Part shown: positions 16,285-26,263 of the stretch, one piece after another
How the letters are laid out: the number at the start of each line of letters is the position of its first letter
Numbering within the stretch: position 1 is the first letter of the stretch
NCBI RefSeq assembly: GCF_025567625.1
Contig: NZ_JAOQJC010000013.1
Location: 99,937-163,936, forward strand
Length of the DNA stretch: 64,000 bases
Reading direction: 5' to 3'
Source of the DNA: Paenibacillus sp. J5C2022
GTDB taxonomy: Bacteria > Bacillota > Bacilli > Paenibacillales > Paenibacillaceae
Notes under the pieces: model-generated
Seen by the model: the letters and a program-made list of their open reading frames with translations, nothing else
Database searches by the model: none
Told to the model about the DNA's origin: nothing
Program-made: the position numbers and the translations under genes

Positions 16285-16987
16285 TTTTATAGCCGACCCC
16301 CCATACCGTGACGATGAGCTTCTCTCCAAGCTCCCGCTCCAGCTTGTCTCTCAGCTTGCTGATATGCACCATGACCGTATTATTGGATTCGAAATACTTC
16401 TCCTTCCATACTTGCTGGAAAATCTCTTCCGCGCTGTACACCCTCCCCGGCTGGGAGGCGAGCAGGTACAGAATGCCGAATTCCGTTGAGGTCAAGTGAA
16501 GCTGCTTGCCGTCCACGTCGGCGGAATGGCTCAGCTTGTCGATGCGGAGCGCGCCTAGCTGCAACTCCTTGCGCTCCTTGCCCTCCTTCTCCTCCCCGCC
16601 ATCTGACGGACCGCTGTTATACTGATAAGACCTGCGAAGCAAGGAGCGAACGCGGGCCAGCAGCTCAAGTGGATTGAACGGCTTGGCCATGTAATCGTCC
16701 GCCCCCGTCATAAGCCCCATGATCTTGTCCATATCCTGCGTCTTGGCGCTCAGCATGAGAATCGGAACATGCTGGTCGCGCCTCAGCCGCCGGCATACCT
16801 CCAGTCCATCGAGCTTCGGCATCATAATGTCCAGAATGACCAGATCGGCCGGCTGGCGCTCATAAGCGGCAAGCGCTTCTTCGCCGTCCGAGGCGATTTC
16901 CGTGAAGTAACCTTCATTCTTCAAATAGATACCGATCAGATCGGCGATTTCGCGCTCGTCGTCCACAATTAATATTCGTCGTTCCAT
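16274..16987 (-). CDS. Response regulator, OmpR/PhoB family (VanR-like)
   Basis: A 237-residue regulator. The receiver domain (1-120) carries the acidic pair D9/D10, the phosphorylation site D53 (VILDIMMPKLDG) and K102 (MAKPF). A charged linker rich in Glu and Lys joins it to a winged-helix DNA-binding domain (HLTSTEFGILYLLASQPGRVYS to GVGYKIEG). ATG is preceded by AGAGGAG. It is the first gene of a regulator-kinase-carboxypeptidase unit. A triple TTTAAG-type direct repeat about 100 bases upstream is a candidate autoregulatory site. Confidence 0.93.
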   Translation of the reverse strand: MERRILIVDDEREIADLIGIYLKNEGYFTEIASDGEEALAAYERQPADLVILDIMMPKLDGLEVCRRLRRDQHVPILMLSAKTQDMDKIMGLMTGADDYMAKPFNPLELLARVRSLLRRSYQYNSGPSDGGEEKEGKERKELQLGALRIDKLSHSADVDGKQLHLTSTEFGILYLLASQPGRVYSAEEIFQQVWKEKYFESNNTVMVHISKLRDKLERELGEKLIVTVWGVGYKIEG

Positions 16988-17084
16988 ATATTGAATACTC
17001 CTCTCTGCACTTCTATTGCCTATGTTGCTAAATATACATGACGGAAGACCGGAATGGTACCGGACCGCCGCCAACTTCATAATG

Positions 17085-17112
17085 TTTAAGCCAATTTTAA
17101 GCTTTCCTTAAA
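17085..17112. promoter_or_regulatory. Triple 11-bp-spaced direct repeat between vanR-like gene and ilvD
   Basis: TTTAAG (17085-17090), TTTAAG (17096-17101) and CTTAAA (17107-17112) are spaced exactly 11 bases apart, the geometry bound by OmpR/PhoB-family dimers. A TATATT -10-like box for vanR is at 17031-17036 on the minus strand, so the repeats would be at an activator position. The rest of this 299-base divergent gap shows a possible ilvD -10 region near 17202 but nothing else certain. Confidence 0.5.
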
Positions 17113-17286
17113 CATTGGGCCAATCCTGGCTTGTCAACAACTGCTAACGCCGATGGCGGCTGCTGATGCGCATTGCTTTATAGCCAACCTATGTCGAGTA
17201 TGATAGAATCATAGATATGTTTGATTACTGTGCTAAAGCATCCGGAGCGCGACAGCGCTTCCTATATTCAAGGAGGTACAAGGTTT

Positions 17287-18972
17287 ATGGCGGCTAAGAA
17301 AATGCGTTCAGACATGATCAAGAAAGGCTTCGACCGCGCGCCTCATCGCAGCCTGCTGCGTGCAGCCGGTGTGAAAGAAGAGGACTTCGACAAACCGTTC
17401 ATCGCGGTGTGCAACTCTTACATTGATATCATTCCCGGACACGTGCATCTCCAGGAATTCGGCAAGCTGGTGAAGGAAGCGATTCGCGAAGCCGGCGGCG
17501 TGCCGTTCGAGTTCAACACGATCGGCGTAGACGACGGCATCGCGATGGGACATATCGGCATGCGCTACTCCCTCGCCAGCCGCGAGATTATTGCAGACTC
17601 CGTAGAGACTGTCGTTAACGCTCACTGGTTCGACGGCATGGTGTGCATCCCGAACTGCGACAAGATTACTCCCGGCATGATTCTGGGTGCCCTGCGCGTC
17701 AACATTCCGACGATGCTGGTCAGCGGCGGACCGATGAAGGCGGGCAAGACGTCCGACGGACGCTCCATCTCGCTCTCCAGCGTATTCGAAGGCGTCGGCG
17801 CTTATCAGTCCGGCAAGATCGATGACAATCAGCTGATGGAGCTGGAGCAATTCGGATGTCCGACCTGCGGCTCCTGCTCCGGCATGTTCACGGCCAACTC
17901 CATGAACTGTCTGGCGGAAGGTCTGGGGCTTGCGTTGCCGGGCAACGGCACCATACTGGCAGTATCCCCGGAACGGAAGGAATTCGTCAAGGAAGCAGCA
18001 CGTCAACTGATGAAGATTATCGAGTTGGGCATCAAGCCACGCGACATCGTCACGGAAGAAGCGATCGACAACGCCTTCGCTCTGGATATGGCGATGGGCG
18101 GTTCCACGAATACCGTGCTTCATACGCTGGCCATTGCGCATGAAGCGGGCATCGATTATCCCATCGAGCGCATTAACGAAGTAGCGGAGCGCGTGCCGCA
18201 TCTGGCCAAGATCGCGCCGGCATCCGACTACCATATCGAAGACGTGCATGAGGCCGGCGGCGTAAGCGCCGTTCTGCACGAGCTGTTCAAGAAGGAAGGC
18301 GCGCTGCACGGCGACTGCATTACCGTCACCGGCAAGACGCTCCGCGAGAACGTCGAAGGCTGCGAGATTCAGAACACCGACGTTGTTCGCACGATCGACA
18401 ATCCGCATACGGAGCGCGGCGGACTGGCAGTGCTGTTCGGCAACCTGGCTCCGAACGGAGCGATCATCAAGACAGGAGCTGTCGACAAGTCAGTCGGCGG
18501 CTATCATAAAGGTCCTGCCATCTGCTTCGACTCGCAGGACGAAGCGCTCGCGGGCATCGCGAACGGCAAGATTAAGGAAGGCGACGTCGTCATCATCCGT
18601 TACGAAGGCCCTCGCGGCGGTCCGGGCATGCCTGAGATGCTTGCTCCGACATCGCAGATCGTCGGAATGGGACTTGGCGCCAAGGTGGCGCTCATTACCG
18701 ACGGACGCTTCTCCGGCGCATCCCGCGGCATCAGCATCGGCCATGCTTCGCCTGAAGCGGCCGAGGGCGGACCAATCGCATTCGTGCGTGACGGCGATAT
18801 TGTCGAGATCGACATGAACAACCGTACGATGGATGTGCTGATCAGCGACGAGGAGTTCGAGAAGCGCCGTGCGGAATGGCCGGGCTTCGAGCTGAAGATC
18901 AAGCGCGGCTACCTGGCGCGTTACGCACATCTGGTCACCTCCGCCAGCACTGGCGGCGTAATGAAGATGTAG
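17287..18972 (+). CDS. ilvD: Dihydroxy-acid dehydratase
   Basis: A 561-residue iron-sulfur enzyme that dehydrates 2,3-dihydroxy-isovalerate and 2,3-dihydroxy-3-methylvalerate, the third common step of valine and isoleucine synthesis. Cluster and metal ligands are visible: C42 (VCNSYID), C120 and C124 in [12 protein letters not shown], and C191/C194/C197 in [18 protein letters not shown]. The C-terminal [24 protein letters not shown] motif is also present. Length is normal. The start is the ATG after AAGGAGGTACAAGG; an upstream in-frame ATG at 17221 lacks a ribosome site. It is a single-gene unit with a terminator downstream; no other ilv or leu genes are nearby. Confidence 0.97.
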   Translation: MAAKKMRSDMIKKGFDRAPHRSLLRAAGVKEEDFDKPFIAVCNSYIDIIPGHVHLQEFGKLVKEAIREAGGVPFEFNTIGVDDGIAMGHIGMRYSLASREIIADSVETVVNAHWFDGMVCIPNCDKITPGMILGALRVNIPTMLVSGGPMKAGKTSDGRSISLSSVFEGVGAYQSGKIDDNQLMELEQFGCPTCGSCSGMFTANSMNCLAEGLGLALPGNGTILAVSPERKEFVKEAARQLMKIIELGIKPRDIVTEEAIDNAFALDMAMGGSTNTVLHTLAIAHEAGIDYPIERINEVAERVPHLAKIAPASDYHIEDVHEAGGVSAVLHELFKKEGALHGDCITVTGKTLRENVEGCEIQNTDVVRTIDNPHTERGGLAVLFGNLAPNGAIIKTGAVDKSVGGYHKGPAICFDSQDEALAGIANGKIKEGDVVIIRYEGPRGGPGMPEMLAPTSQIVGMGLGAKVALITDGRFSGASRGISIGHASPEAAEGGPIAFVRDGDIVEIDMNNRTMDVLISDEEFEKRRAEWPGFELKIKRGYLARYAHLVTSASTGGVMKM

Positions 18973-18987
18973 AGCATGAAGTTCTTG

Positions 18988-19023
18988 AGCCCTCGGGATT
19001 GCCTCCTAGCGATTCCGGGGGCT
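18988..19023 (+). terminator. Terminator of ilvD
   Basis: A 12-pair stem AGCCCTCGGGAT / ATTCCGGGGGCT starts 15 bases after the ilvD stop and is followed by TTGTGTCT. The U-tract is poor, but the stem is strong. Confidence 0.7.
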
Positions 19024-19073
19024 TTGTGTCTATACGGGTATGATCACGCTTTCATTTTTGCACAAGAGCACAC

Positions 19074-19124
19074 AGAGAGGCAGCCCGCGCACCTGCCATC
19101 AGATGCGTATCGGTCTGCCTCTCT
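19074..19124. terminator. Inverted repeat between convergent genes
   Basis: A perfect 10-bp inverted repeat AGAGAGGCAG (19074-19083) / CTGCCTCTCT (19115-19124) with a 31-base loop lies between ilvD and the convergent deacetylase gene. It has no clear U-tract on either side, so it is at best a weak bidirectional terminator. Confidence 0.45.
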
Positions 19125-19153
19125 TACATTCCATGATCCTGTTATATATAAAC

Positions 19154-20566
19154 CTATAATGCCGTCGTCTTGGAGCCTATAGCCGATGACTCATCCGCGG
19201 CTCCCGCTATCGCTCGATCCACTGGCGAGCGCAGCAGGTCAGCGGTCCCCTCCTGCAGATTGCTCAAGCCCGCCGCCGCATATTGCCGTACCCGTTGCAT
19301 CGGCATCAGCAGCATGCGCGGCGACGACGCATCCTTAAGCCGCTTGCTGCGCTCCTTCTGACGCTTGCCGGAATCGGACGGGGTCAGCACCTTCGTAAGC
19401 AGCCGCAAGTACACATTGGTGGAACGAGCGAACAAGCCGTCAGGCAGCCGGAACACCTCGAAGCCAAGCCGATCCGCTCCGCGATGTATCATCGTTACGC
19501 CATACACCGCCTTGATGTCCGATGCATCGGGATCTTCCGCCAGCTGCATCGCCAGCTGCGGCAGCGCATGCTCTACTTCACGAATGACCCTCAGTCCCGC
19601 TGCAAGTGGCGACTTGTATCGGGCGGCGATTCTCGACAGCATCCCATTGTCGAAGTGAAGCTCAGCGACAGCGTCTCCCTTGCCGATCGTGCCTCCTTCG
19701 GCAAATTCCACAGTCTGGCCGCTATAGGTGGTCACCCTATAGTGGAAGGATGGCTGATCGCTTTCCCCCACCTGCTTCAAGCGGAACGCTGCGTGGAAGG
19801 CCTTCTCCCAGAGCAGCCAAAGCGAGATGAGCGTCCGCTTGATCAGAGAAGGCTTCCGGCTCGCATCAGACAACTTGATCATCTGCGTGATGTTGACGAA
19901 GGAATAGCCCTGTTGCGTCCCTTGCTCCAGATAGGCCTCCAGCGCAATGAGCATATTGCGCGGGGCAGCCTTATCCGCGCCGAACGTCTTCCCGCAGTCG
20001 TGCAGCAGCAGCACTTCGCCCGGACGCAGCTTCTTCATCATTCTTCGCTGCAGCCGCTCCGCGCCGACCCGAATGCGCCAGTCTCCGAACAGAGACGACC
20101 ACAGAATAATTTGCAAATACCCCAGATTGGAATAATCGAATAAGTTTACAATGCCCCAGGGGGGGCGATAGTAGTTGGAGCGTTCTCCGGTAGCCGTCTC
20201 GATAATAGCGTTGGTCTTCTCAATCTGACGCTTTACCGTCCTGGGCCGCATGAGCCAGTTCGACTTGTGCACGTAGTTATGAATACCGATGTCATGCCCT
20301 TCATCCTTCATTCTGCGAAGCAGATCGAGCTCCTTCTCCGCATGGGAGCCGACAACGAAGAACGTGGCTTTCGCATTGTACCGCTTCAACAAGTCGAGCA
20401 GCTGTGGCGTATAATTTGAATCCGGACCGTCATCGAAGGTAAGCGCGATCTCCTTCTCCGCTTTCCCTCGCTTGAACACCCGGAAACCAAAAGTACGGCT
20501 TATGACACCTGGAAGAAACGCATAAAATGTCATCACATAAAATACCCACAGCAGAAAATTCTCCAT
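19154..20566 (-). CDS. Polysaccharide deacetylase with YkoP-like C-terminal region
   Basis: A 470-residue protein. An N-terminal hydrophobic segment (MENFLLWVFYVMTFYAFLPGVI) anchors it. A NodB domain follows (about 40-230) with TFDDGPDSNYT, the metal-binding HNYVH, YRPPWGIV and the late LLLHD motif, so catalysis looks intact. The C-terminal 240 residues resemble the extra region seen in Bacillus YkoP-type proteins and have no known enzymatic motif. Likely substrates are cell-surface glycans such as peptidoglycan or a wall polymer. The ATG was preferred over a GTG five codons earlier because GGGGAAG is well placed for it. It is a single-gene unit convergent with ilvD. Confidence 0.85.
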   Translation of the reverse strand: MENFLLWVFYVMTFYAFLPGVISRTFGFRVFKRGKAEKEIALTFDDGPDSNYTPQLLDLLKRYNAKATFFVVGSHAEKELDLLRRMKDEGHDIGIHNYVHKSNWLMRPRTVKRQIEKTNAIIETATGERSNYYRPPWGIVNLFDYSNLGYLQIILWSSLFGDWRIRVGAERLQRRMMKKLRPGEVLLLHDCGKTFGADKAAPRNMLIALEAYLEQGTQQGYSFVNITQMIKLSDASRKPSLIKRTLISLWLLWEKAFHAAFRLKQVGESDQPSFHYRVTTYSGQTVEFAEGGTIGKGDAVAELHFDNGMLSRIAARYKSPLAAGLRVIREVEHALPQLAMQLAEDPDASDIKAVYGVTMIHRGADRLGFEVFRLPDGLFARSTNVYLRLLTKVLTPSDSGKRQKERSKRLKDASSPRMLLMPMQRVRQYAAAGLSNLQEGTADLLRSPVDRAIAGAADESSAIGSKTTAL

Positions 20567-20707
20567 GTTTGTCTTCCCCACCGTAAATGATTTTTTTCAT
20601 TTAATTGTATCATACTTGAATAAAAAATAGGTACATTCCGTATAAACTATAGTACAATCTTATTGGAAATATTATAAAGCTATCATCAACAATTAATGGA
20701 AGGAAAG

Positions 20708-21856
20708 ATGACCGTGCTCCCATTTTACAAGAAATACTGGCGTACCGCATTTGACATCGGACTGATCGTACTGACCGTATTTCTCATCATGTTTGCCTTT
20801 AGTTACATTTATAAAATCGCAACTCCCATCATATTCGCCTTGATTATATTTATTTTCATAGAACCACTCGCGAAACGGCTGAACAAATGGGGCATCAAAA
20901 AATCGATAGCTGCCGGCATATCGGTCGTCTTGTTCACGCTCCTCATCCTCGGCGCTTTCTCGGGAGCGGCATTTCTGATTACGAAGCAAGGCACGCAGCT
21001 TATTAACGATTTTCCGAAGTATCAGGAATCGCTGACGAAGCAGATCGGCTTCATCACGAAAGAGCTTGAGCTTCAACTGGACAAGCTGCCTCCCGACTTC
21101 GATCTGGCAGAGCGTATGCAGGAGTTTATTAAAGGCAGTTCAGAAAATTTAAAAAACCTTGCAATGGCTTTCCTGGGCGGATTGGTTGGATATGTTTCGT
21201 TCGTATCCTCGTTTATTTTCAATTTTTCGATCGGCATCATATTGGCTTATTTCCTTAGCATCGAAATTATTTCATGGCGGAAAGTGGCCTCGGAGAAAAC
21301 GCCGAAAACGTTCAAAACCGCCTTTTTGTTCCTTAGAGACAATGTATTCAAAGGAATTGCCACTTATATTAAAGCCCAGGCCAAAATGATCAGCATTACG
21401 TTTATCGTCATCTTTATTTCTCTGATCGCGCTGAACGTAAGCAATTCATTTATCATTGCACTGGTGGCTGCGATATTCGACATTTTGCCGATACTGGGCG
21501 TCAGCACATTGTTCATACCGTGGATTATCTATCTGTTCATCGTGGGCAAAACTTCGCTGGCGATATGGCTGACGGTATTATGGCTGGTAGTCACGCTGAC
21601 GAGACAGATTCTGGAGCCGAAAATTACCGGGGATTCCCTCGGCGTATCGGCCTTCACCATGCTGTCGGCCATGATTATCTCCTTGTCGCTGTTCGGCATC
21701 GCCGGAGTCATTCTATCGCCAATTCTGGTCATCCTGATCAAATCGCTCTATGCGCAGGGATACCTGCAGCGCTGGATCCGCAAGCCTATCGACGAGTATG
21801 ATACGCCCGACGACCCCGACAATCCGGCCGGCGGGCAGCCGATTAACGGCGGATAG
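20708..21856 (+). CDS. AI-2E-family transporter (membrane protein)
   Basis: A 382-residue membrane protein of the AI-2E/YhhT superfamily. It has two N-terminal helices, a long soluble segment (about 75-150) and a C-terminal bundle with the family motifs FIVIFISLIALNVSNSFIIALVAAIFDILPILG and TRQILEPKITGDSLGVSAF. It ends in an acidic, proline-rich tail. Substrates vary (signalling molecules, ions), and the sequence does not decide. The ATG at 20708 with GGAAGG just upstream is preferred; ATG at 20696 would add four residues. Its last 14 bases overlap the end of the convergent penicillin-binding-protein gene. Confidence 0.85.
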   Translation: MTVLPFYKKYWRTAFDIGLIVLTVFLIMFAFSYIYKIATPIIFALIIFIFIEPLAKRLNKWGIKKSIAAGISVVLFTLLILGAFSGAAFLITKQGTQLINDFPKYQESLTKQIGFITKELELQLDKLPPDFDLAERMQEFIKGSSENLKNLAMAFLGGLVGYVSFVSSFIFNFSIGIILAYFLSIEIISWRKVASEKTPKTFKTAFLFLRDNVFKGIATYIKAQAKMISITFIVIFISLIALNVSNSFIIALVAAIFDILPILGVSTLFIPWIIYLFIVGKTSLAIWLTVLWLVVTLTRQILEPKITGDSLGVSAFTMLSAMIISLSLFGIAGVILSPILVILIKSLYAQGYLQRWIRKPIDEYDTPDDPDNPAGGQPINGG

Positions 21857-23708
21857 ACCGTTCAGACATAAGTGAGCGGGAAGCTTCCTCGTGGCTTGCG
21901 GCGATGTCCATCACCTCACGGAATATTCGCGTTGCCAGATGGGAGCTGCCCGGCGCCCGGTAGGCTGCCAGTACCGCAACTGCATAGCGAGGCGATTCCA
22001 CTGGGCCGAAGCCCGCGAACCACTGATGGTTGCGCGCGGCTCCGGCCTTCGTCGTTTCCGCCGTTCCCGACTTGCCGGCCAGCTTCCAGCGCCCGCTGCG
22101 AATCGCCATGCCCGTCCCCCGATCGACTACCTCTTCCATTCGCCGAATCAGCCACGATGCGGTCTCTCTGCCTATCCTCCCATTGCCCTTCACCGCGTGA
22201 CGGGGGAAGCGGACCATACTCTGACCGTTCGCATAACGAATCTCGCTCACTAGCCGCGGCTCCATCACTTCGCCTCCATGCAACAGCGTTACAATCAGAT
22301 TGGCCGCCTGCAGAGGACTGATGCGGACATCCCGCTGCCCGATGCCCGTCTGCGCCATCACTCCCCCGTCCCGAACCATCCCGGAGGCTGACGACGGGAA
22401 GACACGGCCTGGCTCTTCCTCCTCCAGAAGCCGAAGCTGCCTGACACCCTTCCCGCTGCGCTTGTCGCTATGCCAGCCGATTCTGCCCTCCATGCCAAGC
22501 TTCTCGGCCATCCGCTCCAACTGTGCCGGCTGCAGCCGTTCCGCCAAGGTGGCGAACACGATATTGCAGGAGTGAGCGAGACCTTCCGCCAACGTAATAT
22601 CGCCGTGCCCTTCCTTCTTCCAGCATGACAGCCGATACTTGCCGTACTCCCCGCTGCAGTGGAAGTGTTCCCCGCTCTTCGCCACTCCCGCCTCCAGAGC
22701 GGCTGCAGCGGTAACCAACTTGAAGATTGAGCCTGGTTCAACGGCCTTCAACGCATAATTGCTCCACTCCGATCCATCGGACGTAGCGAATCGGTCCGGG
22801 TGCAATTCCGGGATCGATACCATCGCTGCTACATCGCCGCTTGCAGCATCCAATACGACGATAGCCCCTTCCTTCAGTCCGCTGTGCATGGCATACGCTT
22901 CTAATTTATTCTGCAGCTCCAGATCGATTGTAGTCACAACCTGCAGCGGATAGTAGGGATTGCGAGGAGCGATCAACCGCAGATCGAGACCGTTCAACGG
23001 CTTATTGCAACCGTCAATGAAATAAGATACGGATACCGGTCCGATTCCGTGCAGATAGGAGTCAAGCGACTTCTCCAGCCCCGTGCCGCCCACTTGCTCG
23101 GCCAGATGATGCTTGCCGCTTACCAGCTCCTTGCTGAATCGGGCCGTCACCCATTCCGGATGCTGACTTGTAAAGCCGATGAAATGCTTGGCGGCGAATG
23201 CGCTGATATACCTGTTGCGGTAAGCCAGCACTCTTGCGCCCTCGAGCTGAAGCCGCTTGATGGCCTGTACTTGCTCCCGCTGCAGTTGCATAGGCTTGTC
23301 ACTACCCGTCTCGGGCCAAAACTTCGGCTCGCGCAGTCCGTCCCAGAACCGGGCTATGGCTTCCGGCTCCGCGTGCAGCACCTCCCCGAGCTCCCTTAAA
23401 GCTGTCCCATTGCCCCGAATCGAAGGCACAACAGGAAACAAAGCAAGCGCGTCATACGTCTCCCCCGTGATGGGATTGCCGTAGCGGTCGAGGAAATCGC
23501 CTCTGCCCGTATCCAACACAAGCTGTCGTTGCCGCTGCGTGACCGCGTACCGCTTCCACCCGTCCTTGGCCGGAACGTTGACAGGTCTTGCCATATTGCC
23601 GCCAGGGGCCAGCTGCAGCCATGCAATCCGTCCCAGACAGCCCAGTAGAAGCAGACTGAACATGACGGCTATCGCCAGCATGCGATTCATGCGCTTCCCT
23701 GTATCCAT
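21843..23708 (-). CDS. Class B penicillin-binding protein (transpeptidase), PbpI/YrrR-like
   Basis: A 621-residue peptidoglycan transpeptidase with one N-terminal membrane helix (about 8-30), a dimerisation/pedestal region, and the catalytic domain with SIFK (S327-K330), SCN in AHSCNIVFA and KSG in LAGKSGTAETT. The domain layout fits FtsI/PBP2-type monofunctional enzymes working outside the membrane. In B. subtilis the similar pbpI (yrrR) lies downstream of yrrN-yrrO-udk-greA; here two chemoreceptor genes lie between the U32 genes and this gene, which supports the PbpI assignment by position. ATG follows GAGGAGGGG. Confidence 0.9.
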   Translation of the reverse strand: MDTGKRMNRMLAIAVMFSLLLLGCLGRIAWLQLAPGGNMARPVNVPAKDGWKRYAVTQRQRQLVLDTGRGDFLDRYGNPITGETYDALALFPVVPSIRGNGTALRELGEVLHAEPEAIARFWDGLREPKFWPETGSDKPMQLQREQVQAIKRLQLEGARVLAYRNRYISAFAAKHFIGFTSQHPEWVTARFSKELVSGKHHLAEQVGGTGLEKSLDSYLHGIGPVSVSYFIDGCNKPLNGLDLRLIAPRNPYYPLQVVTTIDLELQNKLEAYAMHSGLKEGAIVVLDAASGDVAAMVSIPELHPDRFATSDGSEWSNYALKAVEPGSIFKLVTAAAALEAGVAKSGEHFHCSGEYGKYRLSCWKKEGHGDITLAEGLAHSCNIVFATLAERLQPAQLERMAEKLGMEGRIGWHSDKRSGKGVRQLRLLEEEEPGRVFPSSASGMVRDGGVMAQTGIGQRDVRISPLQAANLIVTLLHGGEVMEPRLVSEIRYANGQSMVRFPRHAVKGNGRIGRETASWLIRRMEEVVDRGTGMAIRSGRWKLAGKSGTAETTKAGAARNHQWFAGFGPVESPRYAVAVLAAYRAPGSSHLATRIFREVMDIAASHEEASRSLMSERSIRR

Positions 23709-23783
23709 GTCTACGCCCCTCCTCTATCGCCAAGCGGGTATTCCTTACCTCCTTAGTGTTCCTCCCTTTCCATGCGATAAACG

Positions 23784-23834
23784 CAAAAACTGCTCAAGCG
23801 ATTGAAACGGTTTTCCGTTCCTTTGCTTGAGCAG
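23784..23834 (-). terminator. Intrinsic terminator after the first chemoreceptor gene
   Basis: On the minus strand the 10-pair stem CTGCTCAAGC / GCTTGAGCAG (23825-23834 with 23790-23799), containing an inner AACGGAAAACCGTT hairpin, is followed by TTTTTGCG. It ends the chemoreceptor transcript. Confidence 0.82.
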
Positions 23835-23854
23835 CCCGTTAGCCGATCTGAAAT

Positions 23855-26032
23855 TTATTCCATTTTGAACTTGGCGAGCGATTCTTGCAGCGCCTTGGAT
23901 ACAGAATCCAGCTTATTGGACAAGCTGACCAGATTCTCACTGATGCTAAGCTGCTCGGAGCTTAAGGATGCAACCTCCTCCGAAGTGGCCGACGATTGCT
24001 GTGCCACAGCACTCACATTCGTCATCGCCTCCGACAGCACGGACTGGGTATGATCCAGCTCTTGAATGGACACCGTAACAAGTCCCAGCTTATCCTTGAA
24101 CTGTCCCATCTGACCTTGAACCGACAAGAAGATGCTGCTCGCTTCCTTCACCGAGCTGATCTGTTCCTGGAACATTGGATATGCCTTGGACAGTACGTTC
24201 ACAGTTTCCTCAATTTCTGATTGGATGCTGGCCGTAATTTGACCGACGACTTCAATGGACTGCTTAGACTGATCCGCCAATTGCCGGATTTCGTCCGCTA
24301 CGACCATGAAGCCTTTCCCTGCCGCTCCCGCGCGTGCCGCCTCAATCGTAGCATTGAGCGACAGAATATTCGTTTGCTTGGTCAGATTGTTGAGCACATC
24401 CAGTATTTTCACGATGGAGCTGGTGCTTTCCTTGAGCGCTTCGACCTTCTCCACCATCGACCTTGTCATCTCTTCCGTCATGCCCGTCCGCTCGATCAAC
24501 AGGTTCATATGGGCCGTTCCTTGTTCGCTGGCCGATTCCACATCTGCTGCGGATTCCGTCATCTGCACATTCGCAGACATGACTTCCTTCATCTGCGTAT
24601 TGATATTGCCCGTCAAGTCGCTGCCTTTCTCCGCTTCCACCGCCAGGCTCGTCGCCCCGCCGGCAATCTCATCCGTTGCAATAGAGATCTCCTTCGCCGC
24701 TATGGACGTCTTCTTGGATGCGTCCGTCAGTTCGCTTGCCGTTGCAATAACCTCTGCGGCGGATTGGGTCGTATGCACAGCCAGCGTCTTAATCTGACTC
24801 ATCATCTCATTGAAGCTGTCCGCCAGCTGCCCGATCTCGTCCTTGCGGCCTTTCACTTGCGATTGGATCGTCAGGTTGCCGCCGGCTCCTTCCACCATCA
24901 GATTGCGCAATTGCGTTAGCGGCCTGGCGATCGTCAGAATGACGAAGATACCGATCGCAATAGCCAATACCGCTGCGATGAGTACAGCATCGACCATCGA
25001 TTCTTGAATGACGCCCGCCTGCTCGGCCAGCATGCCGACCGGTATCGTGCCGACAAGCCGCCAATCCGGGGCCACACTGAACTGCTTGTACACTGCCAGC
25101 ACGTCATCACCATCGGAAGTTTTCAGTTCCAGGCTTCCCTCTAACGCCTCGTTTCCTTCCGAAGGCAGCGCAACGGCGGATGGCTGTCCGATCAGCGCTT
25201 TATCGGAATGCTGCACATAATGACCGGATATGCTCTCGATTGTCAGCATGCTGCCCTCGCCCAGATTGACCTCGCTGTAATTATCCGCAATTTTGCCGAG
25301 CGGCAGCTCAATGACCAGCATGTATGAGTTTTGCGAGTTTTGAATATTTTTAATCAGTCTTGCGACAGCGATGGAATCGCGATGCCCCGATACAATTATG
25401 CCGCTTTCCTGCGGCTCGATCCAGTTCGTTCTACCGTCCAGCTCTACCGTTTTTTTGAACCATTCGCTTTCGAAGAGCACTTCTTTGTCTACCGTTCTGG
25501 ACGCTCCGGCGAGAATCATGCCTCCGTCTTTTTTCATCGGAATAAGGGCCGCGCCAGCTATGCTGTCATTGCTCATTATATAGTTATTCAGCTTCTCGGA
25601 TAGCTCCCGGTTCGCACTTAAGCTCTGGAAGGCATCCTTGGTCTCCGCAAGCACTTCGAGATTCTCGCTCATGACTTTGTCTATGACGATCTGCAGCGTC
25701 AAGTCGACATAGGTGCGGAACCGGACGTCCAGGTTATTGGCCACCTGCTGGACCGTCTGGAAGCTGGCTTGCGATACATTGTCTACGATGAGACGCTTCG
25801 CCTGCAAGTAAGACATGGCGCTGACGAAGTAGACGCATGCCACGATACTGATAAGAATAATCAAGAATAGCTTCTTGCCGACAGACTTGAGAGGATTGGA
25901 GATGACAGCTTGCTTGATCAGCGCGAACCAATCGTTTTTCGGAGCGCGCGTCTTGTCTCCCGCTTCCAAAGTCCCTGATTTCTTTCCATCTGCTTGCCCA
26001 TTTTGTTCATCCTGATTCTTTCGACCTAGCAT
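23855..26032 (-). CDS. Methyl-accepting chemotaxis protein
   Basis: A 725-residue transmembrane chemoreceptor. A polar N-terminal tail precedes TM1 ([19 protein letters not shown]). The external part reads as a dCache-type ligand-binding domain (about 105-350), with TM2 near [30 protein letters not shown] domain and a long coiled coil follow, with the conserved signalling tip ([37 protein letters not shown]). It is closely related to the neighbouring receptor, especially in the cytoplasmic half, indicating tandem duplication. The start [10 protein letters not shown] follows AAAGGCGG at a loose spacing. A sequence resembling a sigma-D promoter (GTCGATAA) lies upstream near 26134. The ligand is unknown. 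Confidence 0.9.
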   Translation of the reverse strand: MLGRKNQDEQNGQADGKKSGTLEAGDKTRAPKNDWFALIKQAVISNPLKSVGKKLFLIILISIVACVYFVSAMSYLQAKRLIVDNVSQASFQTVQQVANNLDVRFRTYVDLTLQIVIDKVMSENLEVLAETKDAFQSLSANRELSEKLNNYIMSNDSIAGAALIPMKKDGGMILAGASRTVDKEVLFESEWFKKTVELDGRTNWIEPQESGIIVSGHRDSIAVARLIKNIQNSQNSYMLVIELPLGKIADNYSEVNLGEGSMLTIESISGHYVQHSDKALIGQPSAVALPSEGNEALEGSLELKTSDGDDVLAVYKQFSVAPDWRLVGTIPVGMLAEQAGVIQESMVDAVLIAAVLAIAIGIFVILTIARPLTQLRNLMVEGAGGNLTIQSQVKGRKDEIGQLADSFNEMMSQIKTLAVHTTQSAAEVIATASELTDASKKTSIAAKEISIATDEIAGGATSLAVEAEKGSDLTGNINTQMKEVMSANVQMTESAADVESASEQGTAHMNLLIERTGMTEEMTRSMVEKVEALKESTSSIVKILDVLNNLTKQTNILSLNATIEAARAGAAGKGFMVVADEIRQLADQSKQSIEVVGQITASIQSEIEETVNVLSKAYPMFQEQISSVKEASSIFLSVQGQMGQFKDKLGLVTVSIQELDHTQSVLSEAMTNVSAVAQQSSATSEEVASLSSEQLSISENLVSLSNKLDSVSKALQESLAKFKME

Positions 26033-26205
26033 GCTTCTGGCACCGCCTTTATAGTATGTAATAAGTATGTAGTCCGCAACGATTAGAAATATGCGGCGAC
26101 TGACAGAGAAAATCATACAAACTTACTATTATGTTATCGACTGATTACGACCGATTGATTATAGCTCATATACAAAAAAGTGTAATACAATTGCAAACTG
26201 ACCAT

Positions 26206-26243
26206 AAGAAGCCGACTTATCCGGATGGATAAATCGGCTTCTT
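26206..26243 (-). terminator. Terminator between the two chemoreceptor genes
   Basis: AAGAAGCCGA and TCGGCTTCTT flank an inner TTATCC/GGATAA pairing, giving a long stem about 20 bases after the second receptor's stop. T-rich sequence (TTATTG) on the right and AT-rich sequence on the left allow use in both directions. The two receptors are therefore probably separate transcripts. Confidence 0.75.
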
Positions 26244-26263
26244 ATTGATAACGATCATTCCCG

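Noticed and set aside
16274..16987. Full vancomycin-resistance cluster
   Set aside because: Only VanR/VanS-like proteins and a D,D-carboxypeptidase are present; no vanH, vanA-type ligase or vanX is encoded nearby.
17308..18408. 366-residue frame antisense to ilvD
   Set aside because: ilvD is certain in the opposite strand, and the frame resembles no protein family.
26134..26161. Sigma-D promoter ahead of the first chemoreceptor gene
   Set aside because: GTCGATAA is close to the -10 consensus, but the -35 region fits only with altered spacing, so it is not listed as a feature.
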